Of a stretch of DNA of 41,083 nucleotides, positions 7,578 to 14,866 are shown piece after piece. Numbering within the stretch: position 1 is the first letter of the stretch; the number at the start of each line of letters is the position of its first letter. The stretch comes from Planctomyces sp. (GTDB lineage Bacteria > Planctomycetota > Planctomycetia > Planctomycetales > Planctomycetaceae). Made by a program: the position numbers and the translations under genes. The notes beneath the pieces were generated by a model. That model did not search any database, had not been told where the DNA came from, and saw only the letters and a program-made list of their open reading frames with translations. Location: NCBI GenBank assembly GCA_016795105.1, contig JAEUIH010000065.1, positions 1 through 41,083 on the forward strand, read 5' to 3'.

Positions 7578-9109
7578 TGTGCTTTTCCTCGAATCAAAGA
7601 CAGGATTTCGGTCGCAAGTGTTGTTGGTTCGACTTCGATTGCCACGGTCCCAATGCACGCCCGAAACAGCACGTCTGGGACACCATCCAGCCGGCTGAGA
7701 TCGCCTCCGCAAAGCTGTACCAATGGTTTGAATGCGGACTTGACGACATCACCGTGTTTTTCTGCGAGCGAAGTTCGGAACTCATCCCATTCATCCGGTT
7801 TCGTGCGCTGAGCCTGCAGGTGCACGCGTTTTTGCATTCTTGCAACAACATCTGCCAGAGCGGACACGCAATAGCCATCGAAAGCGGCTCGCTGTGAGTC
7901 GACGGCTACATTTGGGTCCGGATCCGTCGGATTCTGGCTGTCTGGCGTCATGTTGACTGGTTTCAGCAGCTCGTCACCTCCAGCCACCGGAGGCAATCCA
8001 AGGATTTCCCGTCCTTCGTTCGGCAGCATGATCGGCCCGCCGACGTTCTTGTACAGGATTTCCGCCCGATCTTTCATGTTTGTGCGCGTCAGGCTTTCAC
8101 GAACGGCCTCAACATCGTGCGATTCGGTCAGCTGTTCGTCCTCCGTCAGCAGTTTTTGGTACTCCATTTCAAACTGCACCAGCCAGGGGTCAAGCGAATC
8201 GTCACGGAAAGAGCGGTTTTCCTCTTCGAGTGACTTATAGGAACTGTTGCCCGTGCCCTGGAGCTTATGCACGGGCAGGCCCAGGAGATTGGCGACGTCC
8301 TTCAGCGAAAACTCTCGAGCTTCCAGCAACTGCGTCTGTTGAGCGGAAAGATTGAGCGTTTTCAGCTCAGCTTTTTCGAGTACAGGGATTTCGTGAGGAT
8401 TCTCAATCGCTCTTTTGAGCGGGCCGGACTGACTCTGCATTTTGGCCCAGCGGTCATCATCCAGATAATCCTCTGTCTTCACGTACGTTGATGGTGTTCC
8501 GCCGGAAGCAAAGTAAGAGGTTGCGTAGTTTTGCTGTGCAATGGCGAGTCCGAGGACGTCTTTTGCATAAGTGGTGATCGGATCAAGACCGCCAAAGCCG
8601 TCAACGCCCATGCCCTTGATGTGCATGATTTCGTGAGGCTCAAAGTATCCGGTGTTTCCTTCAATCACGTAAACCGTTCGGCGCCCAACAATCTTCTGGC
8701 TGATCTTCCGTGGATCCAGAATCCACAAGGCCACCGGACGCATGGAGTCATCTCGTTCGATCCATCCGTATCCGTTTCCAGTCGTAATGGCATGGACGGT
8801 CAGGACTCTGCGAAACTCGAAGGCTGACAGTTCGTGCCATCTGGCCCATTTGCGAACCAATTGCCAGGCAGGGTGAATGATGGCTTTTTGATTGCCCTGT
8901 TTGACGTGAAAAGGCGTCTTGCCAATGTAGTCGGAAATCAGTTGGACGCCGCGTTTGTAGGCAGCAACCTTCAGCGCTGTATCACGTGTTACGACAAATC
9001 CGGAACTTGAAACCGACATTGAGAGCGAACCGCCCATTGCAGCCCACATGGCAAGATCGTAACCGTATCGCGTCGCACGTTTGGCCAGTCTGCGGAGCCA
9101 TTTGATCAC
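7574..9109 (-). CDS. Phage portal protein, HK97 family
   Basis: 511-residue portal subunit; twelve copies form the DNA channel at the head vertex. Recognisable segments are VAAYKRGVQLISDYIGKTPF, HPAWQLVRKWARWHELSAFE, GNGYGWIERDDSMRPVALWI, MHIKGMGVDGFGGLDPITTY, NSSYKSLEEENRSFRDDSLD and the LTESHDVEAVRESLTRTNM / MLPNEGREILGLPPVAGGDEL end seen in many HK97 portals. It starts at GTG 9109, overlapping the terminase stop as GTGA, and its own stop overlaps the protease start as ATGA. Confidence 0.93.
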   Translation of the reverse strand: MIKWLRRLAKRATRYGYDLAMWAAMGGSLSMSVSSSGFVVTRDTALKVAAYKRGVQLISDYIGKTPFHVKQGNQKAIIHPAWQLVRKWARWHELSAFEFRRVLTVHAITTGNGYGWIERDDSMRPVALWILDPRKISQKIVGRRTVYVIEGNTGYFEPHEIMHIKGMGVDGFGGLDPITTYAKDVLGLAIAQQNYATSYFASGGTPSTYVKTEDYLDDDRWAKMQSQSGPLKRAIENPHEIPVLEKAELKTLNLSAQQTQLLEAREFSLKDVANLLGLPVHKLQGTGNSSYKSLEEENRSFRDDSLDPWLVQFEMEYQKLLTEDEQLTESHDVEAVRESLTRTNMKDRAEILYKNVGGPIMLPNEGREILGLPPVAGGDELLKPVNMTPDSQNPTDPDPNVAVDSQRAAFDGYCVSALADVVARMQKRVHLQAQRTKPDEWDEFRTSLAEKHGDVVKSAFKPLVQLCGGDLSRLDGVPDVLFRACIGTVAIEVEPTTLATEILSLIRGKAQ

Positions 9110-10782
9110 AGGAACCTCACAACCTGCCCCACGGGCTTTGAGATGAGTTTGCGTTGAAAATGCAGGGACTCGGCAAATGCCATCAAAATTGACACTAACG
9201 GGTCAATTTTTTCGCTGGAAGCTTGCTTCGATGGCATCATCAGACCAGCAACGTTCGTGTAGGCCTGCATATTCTGCTGACACCAGTTCAGCAGTGGATC
9301 ATCGCCGTGGATGAACTTCCCATCAGCCAGAAGTTTGAGAAACTCACGCATCGGCTCGTTGTAGTTTGCGGTAGTCTGCTTGAAGTCTGCGCAGTCAATT
9401 CCTTTGCCGACGAGCTCAGCCCCGAACTGTGCTGCGTTATTGGGATCACACGCCATGCTTTTCAGATTGTAGATCTGCCGTGCATGATCGATCGCCGCGT
9501 GAATAGCATGTACGTCGGTCGTGTTTCCTTCCGTTACCACGATATGGCCACTTTTGATCAGGCTGGCGATCGGTTCTGCTGTTAGATCGCGTGGTCCGTC
9601 TGACGGGCAGAATGCCCTGGCTTTGCAATACCACAAGCCGTTTGCCGACAACGGAGGGAAAACCAATCCGAATGCGCTCAAGTCGTCGCGGAATCCAAGG
9701 TCGACGGCACCATGGCAGACGCGGCCGGCCAGACTGGGGATCGGTTTTGCTCCGAGTACCCAGGCTCGGTCCGGGATTGCCCTCGTAATCGAGGCAACTT
9801 TTCGGTTGGTATAATATCGCTCAAAATCACGAGCATCAGCGGGATTAAGGCGGGCTTTCTCAGCGAGTTCCTCATAGGACTCCCATTTGGCCGTCGTGCC
9901 AAGGTGCGGATTCGCCTTTGGCCAGCACGACTTGTCAAACATGTCATCTTCATCGTCGATGCAGAGGATGAAGGCAAACAGGGAATCGTCCTGAGCTTTG
10001 CCATGCAGGATCTTGCATGCGTACTCACGTTCAGTTTGCCAGAGTCGCGATTGATCATCACCGGCAGTCGTGATCACCACAAATATTGGTTGTGGGCGGG
10101 CAGCACTCCCGGTGCGGAGTTTTGCCCACAATTTGAGTTGAGCACGCGTTTTCCACTCGTGCAATTCGTCGAATACCACGGTCGACGGAAAAAAACCGTC
10201 CGAACCGCCGCCGTCGGCCCCGAGTGCACGGATGATGCCCTTGTCCGCCTTCAGCATCGTGTGCAGAGATTCTTTGATCGTGATTCTGCTTTTGAGGAAT
10301 TCTCTGCCTTCGACGAATCGTTGAGCTTCTTCCCAGACGAGTTTGCTCTGTGATCGCTTGGTGGCGGCGCAGTAAATCTCCGGGCGTCCTTCTCCATCCA
10401 GCAGGAAGAGCATCAACATCAGAGCGGCTGCAAATGCAGTTTTTCCCCATTTGCGAGCCGCTTCGATGTGCGCGTATCGAAACCTGCGAGCATTGTTTGC
10501 TATGCGTTTCCAGCCCATCAGATTCCAAACTATGAACATCTGGTCGGGCTCCAAATGAAACGGCTTTCCCTGAAACTCCGCTGAGCTATGCAAAAGCAAC
10601 GGAAAGAACTCAATGGCTGTCTCAGCCGTCGCCTGATCGAAATAGAAGGGACAGGTTTTTGACTGAGCTCGTTTCAAATCATTCAGATAACGTTCCACAG
10701 CCAACTGTTGAAGTCGGCCCGCCACGATGCGTCCCGACTTCACGCCGTCAACATACTGCTGAATGATTTGAGCAGAGTTCAC
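9106..10782 (-). CDS. terL: Terminase large subunit
   Basis: 558-residue packaging motor of the HK97/P27-associated type, combining an ATPase and a nuclease. The Walker A-like motif is ARKWGKT (residues 109-115). The Walker B motif is TVVFDELHEW with Asp205-Glu206. The coupling motif is ITTAG (237-241). The nuclease half has an acidic start GAVDLGFRDDLSAFGLVF (Asp361) and a later ACDPNNAAQFGAEL segment. GTG 10782 overlaps the small-subunit stop as GTGA, and the 3' end overlaps the portal start, so terS-terL-portal-protease form a translationally linked unit. Confidence 0.95.
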   Translation of the reverse strand: MNSAQIIQQYVDGVKSGRIVAGRLQQLAVERYLNDLKRAQSKTCPFYFDQATAETAIEFFPLLLHSSAEFQGKPFHLEPDQMFIVWNLMGWKRIANNARRFRYAHIEAARKWGKTAFAAALMLMLFLLDGEGRPEIYCAATKRSQSKLVWEEAQRFVEGREFLKSRITIKESLHTMLKADKGIIRALGADGGGSDGFFPSTVVFDELHEWKTRAQLKLWAKLRTGSAARPQPIFVVITTAGDDQSRLWQTEREYACKILHGKAQDDSLFAFILCIDDEDDMFDKSCWPKANPHLGTTAKWESYEELAEKARLNPADARDFERYYTNRKVASITRAIPDRAWVLGAKPIPSLAGRVCHGAVDLGFRDDLSAFGLVFPPLSANGLWYCKARAFCPSDGPRDLTAEPIASLIKSGHIVVTEGNTTDVHAIHAAIDHARQIYNLKSMACDPNNAAQFGAELVGKGIDCADFKQTTANYNEPMREFLKLLADGKFIHGDDPLLNWCQQNMQAYTNVAGLMMPSKQASSEKIDPLVSILMAFAESLHFQRKLISKPVGQVVRFL

Positions 10783-11315
10783 CGCCGCTTTGCTGCCTTC
10801 TTAGAAGCTTTCTTTGCAGCTCTCTTGCGTCTCGCCGGTGTAACGGGCTTTTCCGCGATGGCCACCGGTGGAGTTGCTGCCATGCGACGAGCCAGCTGCT
10901 CAAGCGGATCAAGTTGCTCCAGATCGACGGGCTTGACCGACGTGGATCCGGTAAGTCGGATTCGACCGTTTGGCGTCATCCCGTATTCGATCAGTAGTTC
11001 GCGGACAGCTTTGGCCTGCGCACGGACAATCCCGACGAGCGGGTTGGGGGCAGGTGAGCCCGATTCCCCGCAGTAGACCACCAGTTCGTCCATGTCGATC
11101 TTCTCTGCTGCATCCAGATAGAACGCAATCGCATCGCAGAGCATCGCAAACCCGATCGCATCCAGAGATTCCAGCAGACCGAGTCGGTTCAGTACCGGTC
11201 CATACTGGTTCCAGAGTGCAACCGATCGTGAATCGACAAGCCAGTCCGGAGGTTCCGGCATAGGCCCGGGGTCGATCGTTACTTTTGGTTTCGGCTTGGG
11301 ACCTCGTGTCGCCAT
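10779..11315 (-). CDS. terS: Terminase small subunit, P27 family
   Basis: 178-residue DNA-recognition subunit. It starts MATRGPKPKP, the typical basic N-terminus of P27-type small terminases, then PDWLVDSRSVALWNQYGPVL, LESLDAIGFAMLCDAIAFYL (helical core) and AVRELLIEYGMTPNGRIRLT. It ends in an Ala/Lys/Arg tail (RRKRAAKKASKKAAKRR) likely to bind DNA. ATG 11315 is chosen because the longer frame (to 11369) has no family-like extension and overlaps the HNH gene. The start lies five bases after the HNH stop. Confidence 0.88.
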   Translation of the reverse strand: MATRGPKPKPKVTIDPGPMPEPPDWLVDSRSVALWNQYGPVLNRLGLLESLDAIGFAMLCDAIAFYLDAAEKIDMDELVVYCGESGSPAPNPLVGIVRAQAKAVRELLIEYGMTPNGRIRLTGSTSVKPVDLEQLDPLEQLARRMAATPPVAIAEKPVTPARRKRAAKKASKKAAKRR

Positions 11316-11320
11316 CGCAG

Positions 11321-11626
11321 TTACTTTCGATTGTCTGCAACCGTTTTCCGTCCATGACATTTCCAGCACAATGGCTGATGGTTGGATGACTTCCAGAACA
11401 AGGGATCAGACGGCCCATGGATTGCCTGAATGTGGTCGACGCATTCCGATGCTGTGATTCGGCCGGCGGCGTAGCAGTGAGCACACAGCGGGTGCCGATC
11501 CAGATACGATCGTGAGTATTCCTGCCACTTGCGTCCATATCCTCTACGATGGGCATTCGGGCGATTTTCCCTGCGTTTTCCGATCTGCTCAGAGTCTCGT
11601 CGGCTGCGTAGAGGTCTGTTTGGCAT
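11321..11626 (-). CDS. HNH endonuclease
   Basis: 101-residue HNH nuclease of the kind encoded next to terS in many HK97-type phages, where it assists DNA packaging. Residues follow the family: RRGYGRKWQEYSRSYLDRHP, Cys48-x2-Cys51, Asp64-His65 in VDHIQAIHG, Asn82-His83 in SNHQPLCWKCHGRKT, and Cys87-x2-Cys90-His91. The two Cys pairs probably bind one zinc and the D-H/N-H residues form the active site. It sits directly upstream of terS in the same operon. The start is ATG 11626 with a weak GGA upstream. Confidence 0.9.
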   Translation of the reverse strand: MPNRPLRSRRDSEQIGKRRENRPNAHRRGYGRKWQEYSRSYLDRHPLCAHCYAAGRITASECVDHIQAIHGPSDPLFWKSSNHQPLCWKCHGRKTVADNRK

Positions 11627-11740
11627 CGGTCATCCAGTGAGGAAATGGCACTATGCGTGCCGCAGACAAGGGCGATGGTGAGTAACAGGAACCGCATGAT
11701 CAAATCTCCAAATGTGACTGTGTGATTGTGGCTGTGAGCA

Positions 11741-12061
11741 TCAGTCCAGGAGAGCGATGTTCACGACGGTTTTCGTTCCGGCCGCCTCTTTGGCGGCTTC
11801 AACTGCCTCCGGCCCCATGGCCTTCAGAAACTCTTTGGCCCATGGCACCGAGTTTGCCTGCTGTTCGACGGTGGCGACCATCTTCCCCTTCTGGAAGAGG
11901 TTCTTTCCCTCTCCCTGGAGGCGCGTCAACACCTCTTCCTCAATCATTTTGTTCTCATCGCGAAGAGGCTTTGACTCGCCTTCGATCGCCTTGATCTTCG
12001 CTTTGTTGTCGAGATACTTCTTCATCAGCGTTGAGGTGGCAGGTATTCCCATGATTGACAT
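11741..12061 (-). CDS. Hypothetical phage protein, coiled-coil
   Basis: 106-residue protein with a strongly helical, charged centre (LMKKYLDNKAKIKAIEGESK, then LRDENKMIEEEVLTRLQGEG). It ends with a short strand (TKTVVNIALLD), and PWAKEFLKAMGPEAVEAAKE lies between. The layout resembles small phage proteins that carry a coiled coil plus a core about oxidation or host-nuclease inhibition, but I recognise no family. It is the first gene of the minus-strand phage block in this window. The start could be either of two in-frame ATGs (12061 or 12052), neither with a strong Shine-Dalgarno site. Confidence 0.6.
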   Translation of the reverse strand: MSIMGIPATSTLMKKYLDNKAKIKAIEGESKPLRDENKMIEEEVLTRLQGEGKNLFQKGKMVATVEQQANSVPWAKEFLKAMGPEAVEAAKEAAGTKTVVNIALLD

Positions 12062-12164
12062 CCATGTCTAAGATTGCGGCCAAAAAAATGCGGGGCATCC
12101 TTGCCCCAGTCCGTCGTCCACGGACACGGCGTCCTGCCGATTCCCCCATCAGAGGTACAGGATC

Positions 12165-12185
12165 GATCGTCGCAGCGCTTGCCAG
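12165..12185. repeat. 21-bp direct repeat copy, phage-internal
   Basis: A 21-base stretch containing GTCGCAGCGCTTGCCAG is identical to 6837-6857 in the capsid-protease gap, on the same strand. Here it lies in the divergent region between the minus-strand coiled-coil gene and the plus-strand arm. The paired upstream arm that makes the hairpin at the other site is absent here. Confidence 0.7.
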
Positions 12186-12207
12186 TGTCAACGGAGGACG
12201 GACGCCC

Positions 12208-12477
12208 ATGGACTTCCAGCAATATCACTCCCGCCGGCTGCGCACGCCGAGACACGAGAGAGAAAAGAGTCGAGTGACCCTGCAGTTGACGACTCAAGAG
12301 AAACTCGCAATCGATTGGCTCAGCAGAATTCCGGAACCATTTCGTGAACGCTTGCCGAAGGCGTTTCGGGAACTGGCCGGCCAGGCAGCTCGGACCATCG
12401 CACGCGAGCTAAGCGGAGAAAAAATCAGGCAGCTGGCCGATTTTCACAAGGCACAAATGAGTCCGGACCAAAATTGA
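12208..12477 (+). CDS. Hypothetical prophage protein
   Basis: 89-residue protein from ATG 12208 (MDFQQYHSRRLRTPRHEREK), with GGAGG about eleven bases upstream; the frame stays open further 5' but overlaps the divergent gene. The second half is helical and amphipathic (LTTQEKLAIDWLSRIPEPFR, LPKAFRELAGQAARTIAREL). No family recognised. It is the first gene of a plus-strand arm at the prophage end, where regulatory or host-interaction genes commonly lie. Confidence 0.5.
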   Translation: MDFQQYHSRRLRTPRHEREKSRVTLQLTTQEKLAIDWLSRIPEPFRERLPKAFRELAGQAARTIARELSGEKIRQLADFHKAQMSPDQN

Positions 12478-12537
12478 CCCCCCCATCGCGAAATACGCGC
12501 ATTTCAGAGGATGACTCACGCTGTGGTCTCCGTCTGA

Positions 12538-12813
12538 ATGAGCACCAGAAAACGGACCCCCTACCCCATGAGAGAACGTCAGATCAAACAACTCGTACGC
12601 GAAGTGCGTCAGTGCGCAGGTGTCGAGAAGACTCCGGATCAGATCGCTGGTATCTTGTTTTCACGGTTCAAAAGGCCTCAAACTGCCTTGAACAAGTTGC
12701 TCGCATGTCCTGATATGTGTCAGCAGTTTGCAAGGGAGATCGCTCTGGATACATCTGATCTCCCCACTGTGTATGACATCCTCGATTCAGGCTCATCAAC
12801 TAACGACAATTAA
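12538..12813 (+). CDS. Hypothetical small prophage protein
   Basis: 91-residue protein (MSTRKRTPYPMRERQIKQLV). Helices such as RERQIKQLVREVRQCAG and TPDQIAGILFSRFKRPQTAL suggest a small helical, possibly DNA-binding protein, but no helix-turn-helix is clear. No Shine-Dalgarno site stands before ATG 12538 or the in-frame ATG 12568. It precedes the Ntn-hydrolase gene by 44 bases on the same strand and may be co-transcribed with it. Confidence 0.5.
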   Translation: MSTRKRTPYPMRERQIKQLVREVRQCAGVEKTPDQIAGILFSRFKRPQTALNKLLACPDMCQQFAREIALDTSDLPTVYDILDSGSSTNDN

Positions 12814-12857
12814 CTGCAACCAACTGCAACCAGCACACAATTGAAGGGATTTGATCG

Positions 12858-13406
12858 ATGACAGCCATCGCAGCTGTGAAAGAAGGTGGAACAGTTTGGA
12901 TTGGCGGTGATGCTGCAGGCGTGGCTGGATACTCGATCCAGACTCGATCTGATCCGAAGGTATTCGTGAATGGGCCAATGATCATCGGATACACAAGCTC
13001 TTTTCGCATGGGCAACCTTCTGCAGTACGTCTTCAGCCCGCCGGAAGTCTCTGTTGGCCAGAGCGGAATGGCCTATATGGTGAAGAGGTTCATTCCCGCT
13101 GTGAAAGAATGCCTGAAAGACGGTGGTTTTCAACAGACGCAGAATCAAGTCGACGAAGGCGGCACATTTCTGGTCGGCTTCAACGGCGATCTTTTTGAAG
13201 TCGAAGATGATTATCAGGTCGGACGCGTAACGCAGGATTACCATGCATGCGGGTGCGGCAGAGATATCCTCCTTGGCAGCTTGCATGCCACTCAAAATCT
13301 GAATCTTTCGGCAAAAGACCGCATCTTGGCAGCCTTAACGGCCGCGGCTGAGTTTTCCGCTGGAGTCCGAGGGCCATTCACGATTCTGTCTGGACCACCG
13401 TCATAA
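12858..13406 (+). CDS. HslV/proteasome-like Ntn hydrolase, prophage-borne
   Basis: 182-residue protein with the layout of a proteasome beta-type/HslV peptidase. After removal of Met the chain begins with Thr1. Asp17 falls in WIGGDAAG and Lys33 in SDPKVF, exactly the Thr1/Asp17/Lys33 numbering of the proteasome active site. GPMIIGYTSSFRMG follows, where HslV has its glycine-rich turn after Lys33, and a CGCGRD segment lies where HslV has GSGG. Length is close to HslV (about 175 residues). No HslU-type unfoldase or second peptidase subunit is present. A GGGA Shine-Dalgarno site lies about eight bases before ATG 12858. It sits at the prophage edge, 80 bases before the tRNA att site, so it may be a lysogeny-expressed accessory gene. 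The fold is inferred from motif spacing; substrate is unknown. Confidence 0.7.
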   Translation: MTAIAAVKEGGTVWIGGDAAGVAGYSIQTRSDPKVFVNGPMIIGYTSSFRMGNLLQYVFSPPEVSVGQSGMAYMVKRFIPAVKECLKDGGFQQTQNQVDEGGTFLVGFNGDLFEVEDDYQVGRVTQDYHACGCGRDILLGSLHATQNLNLSAKDRILAALTAAAEFSAGVRGPFTILSGPPS

Positions 13407-13485
13407 TCCGTATTTCCGATCAGTCCTTGACCGGATTGTGGCGTGAAGTACACTTTTGCGGCGATGTTTACTTTTCGCTTCCACC

Positions 13486-13532
13486 CAGGACTGAAAATCC
13501 TGGTGTCGCCGGTTCGATCCCGGCTCTGCCCA
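13486..13532 (+). tRNA. 3' half of tRNA-Phe(GAA): prophage attachment site
   Basis: An anticodon stem CAGGA/TCCTG with 7-base loop CTGAAAA (anticodon GAA) is followed by variable loop GTGTC, T-arm GCCGG-TTCGATC-CCGGC, acceptor 3' strand TCTGCCC and discriminator A. These match bacterial tRNA-Phe, including the GTGTC variable loop. No D-arm and no 5' acceptor strand (GGGCAGA) lie upstream, so this is only the 3' half. It marks where an integrase exchanged strands in the tRNA gene; the intact tRNA should lie at the other prophage end. CCA is not encoded. Confidence 0.85.
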
Positions 13533-13540
13533 TTGCGTAA

Positions 13541-13577
13541 AAAACAGGGTTCCCGAGAAATTCGGGAACCCTGTTTT
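13541..13577 (+). terminator. Strong Rho-independent terminator of the tRNA gene
   Basis: Perfect 16-bp stem (13541-13556 with 13562-13577), 5-base loop GAAAT, ending in TTTT, nine bases after the tRNA 3' end. It is most simply the native terminator of the tRNA-Phe gene, left behind with the displaced 3' half. Confidence 0.9.
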
Positions 13578-13582
13578 CATTA

Positions 13583-13607
13583 GTAGGATGGGCATTCCTG
13601 CCCGTCC
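13583..13607 (+). repeat. Solitary REP-like hairpin with GTAG foot
   Basis: GTAG at 13583-13586 followed by a 9-bp stem GGATGGGCA / TGCCCGTCC (one T-G wobble) and a TTCC loop. The layout equals that of the RAYT-linked REPs at 22-23 kb (GTAG foot, about 8-9 bp stem, 4-base pyrimidine-rich loop) but the stem sequence differs, so this is probably another REP family. Confidence 0.6.
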
Positions 13608-13736
13608 CCGCACAGGTCCCCACCCCGCACCCCCAGCAAAGCTCCTCAGGGCCCGAATATCCAGCAGCGATCACATACATTGAATCGCCGAACGACTGTT
13701 CATGATCCACGCAACGCGATTGGTAACCACGAAATA

Positions 13737-13982
13737 CACGAACCACACGAAAGAACACAATTGGGTGCTTCTGCGATTAATCCGTGGCTTCCGCGTCTTC
13801 CGTGGTCAAACGCCAACCCTGCCTTCGATTCGAACACAAAACCGCGAACACAGCCCATAAGTGTTCTCGTATGGCCAGAGAATGAAGGCAGAAGAATGCA
13901 GGACTCAACCATTCTCCTGCCGCCATTCTTCTGCCATACCCCGAACTTCCTGGCCCCCTGATATTCTTTCGTGTGGTTCGTG
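13737..13982. mobile_element. 246-bp MITE-like inverted-repeat element, non-coding
   Basis: Perfect 19-bp terminal inverted repeats (13737-13755 and 13964-13982; first arm begins CACGAACCACACGAAAG) enclose a segment that itself contains a perfect 12-bp inverted repeat (GGCAGAAGAATG at 13887, CATTCTTCTGCC at 13924). No credible ORF is inside. Together with the REP hairpin it fills most of the 670-bp gap between the Ntn-hydrolase gene and the ArsR gene. The remainder (13,608-13,736) shows nothing recognisable. Confidence 0.5.
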
Positions 13983-14013
13983 GAAGAGCACCATCAAACA
14001 CGCAATTCACTGA

Positions 14014-14069
14014 ATTTCGCCAAATAACGAAATACGCAGTTGACTTGTGTTTTGATGATTAGCTAAAAA
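14014..14069 (+). promoter_or_regulatory. Putative promoter/operator of the ArsR-type operon
   Basis: A -35-like TTGACT at 14040-14045 and a TAAAAA at 14064-14069 (18-base spacer) stand eight bases before the start codon. An inverted repeat ATTTCG/CGAAAT (14014-14033) lies just upstream, and a palindrome TTAGCTAA (14059-14066) overlaps the -10. Either could be the operator for an autorepressor. Confidence 0.45.
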
Positions 14070-14076
14070 GCAAAAT

Positions 14077-14409
14077 ATGAATACAGTTTTCAAAGCACTC
14101 GCCGACCCAACTCGACGCAAGGTCTTGGAATTACTTCGACAACAGCCCATGTCTGCGGGGGAGTTGTCGGACCAATTTCCAGTGTCCCGACCAACCATGT
14201 CCGCCCACTTTGCTGTGTTACGCGAAGCGGACCTGATTGAATCGCGAAAGATCGGGACCAGCATCATCTACCAACTGAAGTTATCGGTGCTGGAAGAAGC
14301 ACTGCTTGGATTTGCCCAGTTGTTTGGCATTGGTGCTGGTGAGTCTTCCGTTGAGACTCACACCGACCTGATCAGAACCAAAAACACCCAAGAAGGAGCC
14401 AGTGAATGA
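14077..14409 (+). CDS. ArsR-family (SdpR-like) transcriptional repressor
   Basis: 110-residue winged-helix regulator: MNTVFKALADPTRRKVLELL is the canonical ArsR start, followed by MSAGELSDQFPVSRPTMSAH (recognition helix), FAVLREADLIESRKIGTSII and YQLKLSVLEEALL. It lacks the CxC metal site of true arsenic sensors, so it is closer to the SdpR autorepressor type. Its stop overlaps the start of the next gene (ATGA), tying it to a membrane protein, as sdpR is tied to the membrane immunity/sensor protein SdpI. It probably represses its own operon. Confidence 0.85.
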   Translation: MNTVFKALADPTRRKVLELLRQQPMSAGELSDQFPVSRPTMSAHFAVLREADLIESRKIGTSIIYQLKLSVLEEALLGFAQLFGIGAGESSVETHTDLIRTKNTQEGASE

Positions 14410-14837
14410 ACGAGAATCCCAAACCCCGAGCAACGGTCGAGTCCCCGATCTTTGCACTTAAACTTGCGGGTATCATTGTTGGATCTGCTTTGCTGCTGAC
14501 CCTCGCTCTCACGGCTGGGGTTATCGGCCAGGAATCCGTTGAGCGGTGGAATAACATCATCACTGCAATAGTCTGTGCCGTGTACTGTAACTTCCTGCCG
14601 AAGATATTCGGGCCACCTCCCAACACGATCCGCGATGCGACAGTGACTCAGGCAATGATCCGAGTCAGTGGCTGGGCTCTGACATTGGCGTTTCTCGCAT
14701 ATGCAGCATTCTGGGCGTTTGCTGCTCAGGAGACGGCTCGGATTGGTTCCATGGTCGCCATCGCAACAAGTGGAGTCATTATCTTCGGATACTCGATTTG
14801 GAAACACTACATGTGTCGTCGACCCGAGAATCGTTGA
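14406..14837 (+). CDS. Small integral membrane protein, partner of ArsR-type repressor
   Basis: 143-residue protein with about four membrane helices: LKLAGIIVGSALLLTLALTAG, NIITAIVCAVYCNFLPKIFG, ALTLAFLAYAAFWAFAAQ and SMVAIATSGVIIFGYSIWK. The N-terminus is short and charged. Overlap with the repressor gene implies one transcript and coupled translation. By analogy with sdpRI it may sense or protect against a membrane stress and sequester the repressor, but sequence similarity to SdpI is not obvious. Confidence 0.65.
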   Translation: MNENPKPRATVESPIFALKLAGIIVGSALLLTLALTAGVIGQESVERWNNIITAIVCAVYCNFLPKIFGPPPNTIRDATVTQAMIRVSGWALTLAFLAYAAFWAFAAQETARIGSMVAIATSGVIIFGYSIWKHYMCRRPENR

Positions 14838-14866
14838 TCCTCACAAAACGCAACGGACCGACTTGT

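Noticed and set aside
10909-11697. 263-residue frame overlapping the HNH and terS genes
   Set aside because: After the first ~24 residues the composition is that of a shifted frame of two well recognised genes, with many Cys/Arg and no domain; only the signal-like start is kept as a finding.
13401-13758. Minus-strand frames over the tRNA fragment (GRAGIEPATPGFSVL and AEPGSNRRHQDFQSW type)
   Set aside because: These are the well-known false translations of tRNA sequence.
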